From NCBI GenBank assembly GCA_963716085.1, contig OY970288.1, positions 3,038,001 to 3,102,000 on the forward strand: a stretch of DNA of 64,000 nt, written 5' to 3'. Each line of letters opens with the position of its first letter. Within the stretch, counting starts at the first letter, position 1. Positions 59,253 through 64,000 of the stretch are shown one piece after another. The position numbers and the translations under genes are program-made. The stretch comes from Persicitalea sp963716085. Lineage in GTDB: Bacteria > Bacteroidota > Bacteroidia > Cytophagales > Spirosomataceae. A model generated the notes under the pieces. It was not told the origin of the DNA and made no database searches. It saw only the letters and a list, made by a program, of their open reading frames with translations.

Positions 59253-60173
59253 ATGCTAAAACTAGGCTTCAACAGCGCCATTCTTGCCGACTTTAATTTC
59301 GACCACACTGTGAGCTTTGCGGCGCAGCATGGATTCGGTTGCGTGGAGGTAATGTGCTGGCCCCGCGACAATGACGACGCCCGCCGCTACGCGGGGGTGT
59401 CGCACATTGACATCGCGAATCTGGATGAGCGAAAAATAAGTGATATAAATTACACCCTTCGCTCAGCCAACGTGAATATTTCGGCCCTGGGCTACTATCC
59501 CAATCCACTCGACCCTGATAAAGGGAAGTCTGGCCCTGGGATCGAACATATCAAAGAGCTGATTCGGGCGGCGGCCAAACTTAACATCCCCGTCGTGACG
59601 ACGTTCATCGGCCGCGATCCGGCCAAGAACATCGCCGACAACCTCAAAACTTTCGCCGAGGTGTGGCCCGCCATCGTCAAAGTGGCCGAAGAGAACAATA
59701 TAAAGATCGCCATCGAAAACTGCCCCATGTTTTTTACCGACGACGAGTGGCCCGGAGGGAAAAATCTGGCGATCAGCCCGGCAGTTTGGACGAAGATGTT
59801 CGAAGTAATTCCCAGCCCCTGCTTTGGCCTCAACTACGACCCCTCACATATGGTGTGGCAAATGATGGATGAGGTAAAACCCATTTATCAGTTCAAAGAC
59901 CGCCTGCACCATATTCACCTCAAAGACGTCAGGGTGTATAAGGACAAGCTCGATCAGGTAGGCATCCTGGCCAATCCGCTGGAATACCATTCCCCGAAAC
60001 TACCCGGCCTGGGCGATGTGGACTGGCGTGGCTTCTTTGCCGCCCTCACCGATGTGCGCTACCGCGGCCCGGTCGTGATCGAGGTTGAAGACAAAGCCTA
60101 CGAGGCCAACATCACCGACGTAAAATCGGCCATCCTGACGAGTCGGAATTACGTGAATCAGTTTTTGGGATAA
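59253..60173 (+). CDS. Sugar phosphate isomerase/epimerase (TIM barrel)
   Basis: 306-residue protein of the xylose-isomerase-like/AP-endonuclease-2 superfamily. Metal ligands visible: Glu in KIAIENCPM, Asp/His in LNYDPSHMVWQ, His in HHIHLKDVRV and Glu in PVVIEVEDKAYE. No export signal. Likely isomerises or epimerises a keto sugar or inositol derivative; such enzymes often work with Gfo/Idh/MocA dehydrogenases like those at 38.8-41.2 kb, but they are not adjacent here. A strong terminator follows. Confidence 0.9.
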   Translation: MLKLGFNSAILADFNFDHTVSFAAQHGFGCVEVMCWPRDNDDARRYAGVSHIDIANLDERKISDINYTLRSANVNISALGYYPNPLDPDKGKSGPGIEHIKELIRAAAKLNIPVVTTFIGRDPAKNIADNLKTFAEVWPAIVKVAEENNIKIAIENCPMFFTDDEWPGGKNLAISPAVWTKMFEVIPSPCFGLNYDPSHMVWQMMDEVKPIYQFKDRLHHIHLKDVRVYKDKLDQVGILANPLEYHSPKLPGLGDVDWRGFFAALTDVRYRGPVVIEVEDKAYEANITDVKSAILTSRNYVNQFLG

Positions 60174-60174
60174 A

Positions 60175-60206
60175 ATAAACGCCCGGCGTATGGGCCGGGC
60201 GTTTAT
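60175..60206. terminator. Bidirectional intrinsic terminator
   Basis: 13-bp perfect stem (ataaacgcccggc and complement) with a 6-base loop, directly after the isomerase stop codon and before the convergent secreted-protein gene. Confidence 0.88.
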
Positions 60207-60228
60207 CAATCAGGTACGTGTCGTTGGA

Positions 60229-60651
60229 TTACTCCGCCAAAGCGTTTTCTTTCTTCTTGTCGGTAGAACCAGTGGTTTTTGCCACCCGGCTGCGGCTGAC
60301 CAACATACGATCTACTTCCACATCGTGCAACTTGTAGTGATGCGGCGATTGGAGTGGATTCAGATTGAATTCTTTTCCTGACTGCGTTGCACCCAAGATG
60401 ATGGTAGCGGGACGGGCCGCGTATTTTGGCGTGTGGTTAAAGCGGTTACCAATTCGAGACTCCACCGTCACTTCGACATTTGGATTGTTCAGCTTGCTAT
60501 CCATTTTCTTAGCCAGCTTTGCTTTGTGCGGCTGCTTGTAGTTGTGTACCGAGAATCCCGGATCGACATTATTGACACTTTGGGCAGAGGCATTGACGGA
60601 CAACAGCATAGCGGCTGATCCAAACAGTATATTTGCAATTAACTTTTTCAT
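60229..60651 (-). CDS. Small secreted protein, unknown function
   Basis: 140 residues. Signal peptide MKKLIANILFGSAAMLLSVNASA. The mature part is basic and rich in Asn, Lys and His (YKQPHKAKLAKKMDSKLNN) with no cysteine or catalytic motif; it is probably a periplasmic or secreted protein. The C-terminus is lysine-rich. No family recognised. Divergent from the GH113-like gene across a 252-bp AT-rich gap. Confidence 0.6.
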   Translation of the reverse strand: MKKLIANILFGSAAMLLSVNASAQSVNNVDPGFSVHNYKQPHKAKLAKKMDSKLNNPNVEVTVESRIGNRFNHTPKYAARPATIILGATQSGKEFNLNPLQSPHHYKLHDVEVDRMLVSRSRVAKTTGSTDKKKENALAE

Positions 60652-60820
60652 AATAATTACGTATTTGAGGTGATCGTTATTTTTATCGTTTTATACTGTA
60701 ATAACGGGAAAAGAATAGAATAGGTTTATCTGTCAAGCTTTTGATTGGCAGCAAGTTATCGGTATTAAACCTGACTTGAATCAGATAATTTTGCCAAAAA
60801 TCAATTTCATGATATTTTCA

Positions 60821-60855
60821 TTTGATAAATCGTCCATTCTTAGAATGTACATTTG
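60821..60855 (+). promoter_or_regulatory. Bacteroidota-type promoter of the GH113-like gene
   Basis: TTTG (60821-60824), 23 bp, TACATTTG (60848-60855), 48 bp before the ATG. The rest of the 60652-60903 gap is AT-rich and shows no array or other gene. Confidence 0.55.
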
Positions 60856-60903
60856 GTTACTTACAGCGATATCGCAATGATTTTTTTTGAATAAAACTTA
60901 TTT

Positions 60904-61959
60904 ATGGATACAATAAATCAGCGGTTCAGGCAGCGTTTATTTTACTTGTTTTTTATTGTGGGCGCGATAGTTACGGTTCTTTCCTGTGCCCATTCCTCCA
61001 CAGGCACCTATAATTACTCAGGTGAGAAGATAAAAGGAGTGGCCTTCGTGGCACCGCGCGATTCGTTGGCGGACACCACGTATCTGCCCGTCAAGAAAAT
61101 CAATGCAGAGTGGGTGGCGCTGATGCCGTACGGCTACACGCGGGAAGGTTCGGCGAATTTTGTGTACGCCCAGGACAACGACTGGAAATGGTGGGGCGAG
61201 TCGCCGCGTGGCGTGGCGCACTGCGTAGCGATGGCCCACGCGCAAGGGTTGAAAGTGATGCTCAAACCCCATATGTGGGCGGGACGCGGCACCTTCACAG
61301 GCGATTTCAACCTGGCGACCGAGGCGGAGTGGCGAATTTTCGAGGAGGGCTACGGCGCGTATTTGCTGGAATTTGCCCGCGTGGCCGAAAGCACCGACGT
61401 GGAGCTATACTGCATCGCCACCGAAATGGAGACCTCCGTGAGAGAGCGCCCACAGTTCTGGTCCCGGATCATCCGTGAGATCAAGGAAATATACAAGGGC
61501 AAACTCACCTACGCCGAAAACTGGGATGCATACCAGGATGTGCCATTCTGGAACCAGATGGATTTTATCGGCATCGATGCTTACTTTCCGCTTTCCGACG
61601 AACAGTCACCCGATCTTGAAGAACTGAAAAAGGGTTGGACGCCGCATTTGAAAGCTTTGGGAAAGTACTCGGCCAAAGTCCAGAAACCCATTCTGTTTAC
61701 TGAGTTTGGCTATATGAGCAGCGACTTTGCCGCCCGTCGCCCCTGGGAAACTGATCGTGACCGACCGGAAAACGAAGCATTACAAGCCCGAACGTACGAG
61801 GCTTTTTTTGAAAAAGTATGGCAAAAAGATTGGATGGCTGGCGGGTTCGTGTGGAAGTGGTTCCCGAATTTGCGAAAACCCGATCGGGCACGTGATCCCT
61901 ACTCCCCGCAGCATAAGGAGGCGGAGGCGGTGCTGGGGCGGCACTACGCTAATCAGTGA
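60904..61959 (+). CDS. GH113-like glycoside hydrolase, lipoprotein
   Basis: 351 residues. Membrane-targeting N-terminus with a lipobox-like VLSC (Cys 28), so probably tethered to the envelope. TIM-barrel hydrolase with the look of family GH113 (beta-mannanase-like): KGVAFVAPRDS, VALMPYGYTREG, LKVMLKPHMWAGRG, the acid/base Glu in CIATEMETSV, MDFIGIDAYFPLS and the nucleophile Glu in ILFTEFGYMS. It would cut a mannan-type or related glycan outside the cytoplasm. Single gene; no Sus-type uptake genes are near. Confidence 0.82.
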   Translation: MDTINQRFRQRLFYLFFIVGAIVTVLSCAHSSTGTYNYSGEKIKGVAFVAPRDSLADTTYLPVKKINAEWVALMPYGYTREGSANFVYAQDNDWKWWGESPRGVAHCVAMAHAQGLKVMLKPHMWAGRGTFTGDFNLATEAEWRIFEEGYGAYLLEFARVAESTDVELYCIATEMETSVRERPQFWSRIIREIKEIYKGKLTYAENWDAYQDVPFWNQMDFIGIDAYFPLSDEQSPDLEELKKGWTPHLKALGKYSAKVQKPILFTEFGYMSSDFAARRPWETDRDRPENEALQARTYEAFFEKVWQKDWMAGGFVWKWFPNLRKPDRARDPYSPQHKEAEAVLGRHYANQ

Positions 61960-61969
61960 ATGTCGGAAT

Positions 61970-62563
61970 TTATGACCCTTTTTCTAATTTCAATTCGTCC
62001 AACCTACTGAATATTTCCTTCAAACATAACGCCGTCAACTGCGCGTCTTCCAGGGCGTTGTGGGTATCATCTTCGCGCTCGAAGCCGAAGAAGCCAGAAA
62101 CAGCCCCCAAGCTGAGCGAGCGAGGGACTTTTCTGCCGTTTTTCTCCATAATCATAAAGTAGAGGTAGGAGACGGTGTGAAGATCCAGCATCTTGTTGGA
62201 AAATGGCCACTTCAGTTTTTCGTTGGTGTAGGCATAGCGAAGGAAATTGATGTCGTATATGACGCTCTGCCCGCAGATGATCGTGTAGTGCAGTGGCGCA
62301 CCGTGAGTTTTGGACTTGATCCACTTCTCAAACTCCGGGATGACATCGTAAATCATCGGCGCGTCCTCCAGTACATCCAGCGAAAGGCCGTGAACTTCCT
62401 CCGCGCTGGCCGTGAAGGCTTCCACATTCTCAGGATATACATTGGTCAGGTAAGTGCCAAGGGCGTTCCAGTCGTCATCGAACAGTTCGGCTCCGAGTTG
62501 AATAATTTCGTTCCACGCCGGATCGGGGCCGGACATTTCGATATCCATGACTAGGTAAGGCAT
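61970..62563 (-). CDS. DEDDh 3'-5' exonuclease
   Basis: 197 residues of the RNase T/DnaQ superfamily. First acidic pair in YLVMDIEMSGPDP, then DINFLRYAY (Asp), and HNALEDAQLT with the general-base His and last Asp. A complete active site, no accessory domain. Likely a DNA repair or RNA-trimming exonuclease; the substrate is unknown. Convergent with the GH113 gene (10 bp gap) and divergent from nspC. Confidence 0.88.
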   Translation of the reverse strand: MPYLVMDIEMSGPDPAWNEIIQLGAELFDDDWNALGTYLTNVYPENVEAFTASAEEVHGLSLDVLEDAPMIYDVIPEFEKWIKSKTHGAPLHYTIICGQSVIYDINFLRYAYTNEKLKWPFSNKMLDLHTVSYLYFMIMEKNGRKVPRSLSLGAVSGFFGFEREDDTHNALEDAQLTALCLKEIFSRLDELKLEKGS

Positions 62564-62571
62564 AGTTTATA

Positions 62572-62722
62572 GTAATGAATGATGAATGAATTTATTTTAT
62601 TGCCGGTATACGCGCAAATCAAATCCGTACCTTTGGGGCAAAAATAGCAGGTCTCTACTCAAAGACTAGTCCAAGAAAAAATTTGGGCGATAAACTCTCC
62701 ACATTCATCACTCATCATCAAA
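62572..62722. repeat. Inverted octamer-like arrays flanking the nspC promoter
   Basis: Left: gtaatgaatgatgaatgaat (62572-62591). Right: attcatcactcatcatcaaa (62703-62722), ending 2 bp before a candidate TTG start of nspC. Complementary, and here between divergent genes. The TACCTTTG box lies between the arms. Confidence 0.6.
62628..62635 (+). promoter_or_regulatory. Candidate -7 element of the nspC promoter
   Basis: TACCTTTG fits the TAnnTTTG consensus. A partial ATTG lies 25 bp upstream, somewhat far for a -33 box. The start of nspC follows 47 or 89 bp downstream, depending on which TTG is used. Confidence 0.45.
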
Positions 62723-62724
62723 GA

Positions 62725-63879
62725 TTGGTAGACTACAACCACATCCCCTCTCCCTGCTACGTGTTGGAAGAGAAATTGCTTCGAGACAATCTTGCCCTTA
62801 TCGATCAGGTGCAGCAAGCGGCGGGCTGCAAGATTATACTGGCCCTGAAAGCTTTTTCCATGTATAGCGTATTCCCCATCGTGGGCGAGTACCTCGGTGG
62901 AGCCACGGCCAGTTCCCTGAATGAGGTAAAGCTCATCAACGATTATCTGGGCGTGAAAGCGCACACTTACATCCCGGCTTATCTGGACGCCGAGTTTGGG
63001 GAGGTGTTGGCGCGCAGCAGCCACTTGACTTTCAATACCCTGAGCCAGTTCGAGCGATTCAAGGAGCGGGTTTGGGATTTCAATTTGAAAAATCCTGACC
63101 GGAAAATCTCCGTCGGTATTCGGGTCAATCCACAGTACTCGGAGGTGGAGGCCGATATGTACAACCCCTGCATCCCCGGTTCACGACTTGGCGAAACACG
63201 CGACAAGTTAGGCAGCGCGTTACCGGAAGGCATTGAGGGAATTCACTTCCACACTCTTTGCGAAAACGGCTCCGACACGCTCGAAAGGACGCTGGACGCG
63301 CTGGAGAAAAAGTTCGGCGACCTGCTCCACCAAGCCAAGTGGCTCAACATGGGCGGCGGTCATCTCATGACCCGCGAGGGCTACGACACAGAGCGACTGG
63401 TTCGGCTGATTAAAGCCATTCGTAAAAAGTATGATTTAGAGGTAATCTTGGAACCCGGCTCGGCCATCGCGTGGCGTACCGGCACGCTATATTCAACGGT
63501 GCTCGATATTATGGACAGCCAGGGTATTCAAGTTGCGATCCTCGATGTTTCATTTGCTGCCCATATGCCCGATACGCTCGAAATGCCCTACAAGCCACAC
63601 ATCGTTGGCGCGCATCACGAGCCCGTCGAGGGTCTACCCACTTACCGCCTTGGCGGAATGACCTGCCTGGCAGGCGATTTTATGGGCGACTACTCCTTTG
63701 ACAGGCCTCTTCAGGTGGGCGATAGGCTCATTTTTGCGGACATGATTCACTATACGATGGTAAAAACATCCACTTTCAATGGTGTAAATTTGCCTTCAAT
63801 CGGTATTTGGCAGCAGAATGACACCTTCCGGCTGGTGCGTAGTTTTGGATACGAGAGTTTTAAGGAACATCTGTCGTAG
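62725..63879 (+). CDS. nspC: Carboxynorspermidine decarboxylase
   Basis: About 384 residues. Decarboxylates carboxynorspermidine or carboxyspermidine in polyamine synthesis, using PLP bound in an alanine-racemase-like barrel. Family marks: IPSPCYVLEEKLL at the start, the PLP Lys in ILALKAFSMYSVF, FHTLCENGSDTLE, WLNMGGGHLMT, EPGSAIAWRTG and GMTCLAGDFMGDY with the active-site Cys. No ATG is available; TTG at 62725 starts exactly at the conserved N-terminus, while TTG at 62683 would translate the repeat. The partner dehydrogenase (CASDH) is not in the window. The last 121 bp after the stop hold no gene I can identify. Confidence 0.93.
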   Translation: MVDYNHIPSPCYVLEEKLLRDNLALIDQVQQAAGCKIILALKAFSMYSVFPIVGEYLGGATASSLNEVKLINDYLGVKAHTYIPAYLDAEFGEVLARSSHLTFNTLSQFERFKERVWDFNLKNPDRKISVGIRVNPQYSEVEADMYNPCIPGSRLGETRDKLGSALPEGIEGIHFHTLCENGSDTLERTLDALEKKFGDLLHQAKWLNMGGGHLMTREGYDTERLVRLIKAIRKKYDLEVILEPGSAIAWRTGTLYSTVLDIMDSQGIQVAILDVSFAAHMPDTLEMPYKPHIVGAHHEPVEGLPTYRLGGMTCLAGDFMGDYSFDRPLQVGDRLIFADMIHYTMVKTSTFNGVNLPSIGIWQQNDTFRLVRSFGYESFKEHLS

Positions 63880-64000
63880 GTACCGTCTTGCCGCTACGTT
63901 TGGCGGGCTTTCGGCTTGGAGGCCAAAGTAGTTTCGCTGCTGTGACTTGATTTTAGACTTTGGTAGTACTCGGTTTGAGATTTCCCCTTCAATCGTGTCC

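Noticed and set aside
63880..64000. Possible gene at the window end
   Set aside because: No supported frame or motif in the last 121 bp.

Overview
The window reads as chromosomal DNA of a Bacteroidota bacterium, most likely a Cytophagales/Spirosomataceae relative (Dyadobacter/Spirosoma-like). The basis is family content (DUF6503, DUF4870, TPR and PorT-like outer-membrane proteins, LolC/E-type permease next to rbfA, GH113, Gfo/Idh/MocA pairs), Bacteroidota-type promoters (TTTG about 20 bp upstream of TAnnTTTG) and moderately GC-rich coding sequence with AT-rich gaps. The genus is inference. I saw no rRNA, tRNA, CRISPR array or prophage.

Layout. 1-1400: a 178-bp nest of hairpins (REP-like) and a complete IS4-type insertion sequence with inverted ends and a 10-bp target duplication. 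1400-8400: a methyltransferase, two small proteins, then hisS-hisG-hisD-hisC and a small secreted protein. 8.5-16 kb: an AddA-like helicase, a lipoprotein, Tex and a DEAD-box helicase. 16-28.8 kb: accessory envelope genes, including a collapsed esterase/gluconolactonase fusion, PorT-like barrel, flavin reductase, polA, a collagen-like lipoprotein, and an operon joining a pseudokinase-like inner-membrane protein to a TPR/outer-membrane-barrel protein. 28.9-35.7 kb: M1 aminopeptidase, LolC/E-like permease, rbfA and an S9 dipeptidyl peptidase. 35.9-38.7 kb: a histidine kinase, a response regulator and a frameshifted receiver-adenylate cyclase. 38.8-53 kb: two head-to-head Gfo/Idh/MocA genes, tsaE, alanine dehydrogenase, a GT-C-like membrane protein, gyrB, ppk1, a nucleoside transporter and a Cys/Met-type PLP enzyme. 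53-56 kb: a type II restriction-modification pair and a lipoprotein. 56-59 kb: an unusual operon of two coiled-coil proteins and a membrane-anchored Ppx/GppA-like (ASKHA) protein. 59-64 kb: a TIM-barrel isomerase, a secreted protein, a GH113-like hydrolase, an exonuclease and nspC.

The most unusual sequence-level signal is not a gene. Many gaps hold degenerate tandem arrays with a 7- or 8-bp period, in several sequence families. They often run up to the start codon of the next gene. Between several co-directional genes they occur as inverted pairs that would fold into long imperfect stems. In one case the array has become the coding sequence of a signal peptide. The best candidates for an undescribed protein system are the 56.1-59.0 kb coiled-coil/ASKHA operon and the 23.3-26.6 kb pseudokinase-like/TPR-barrel pair.
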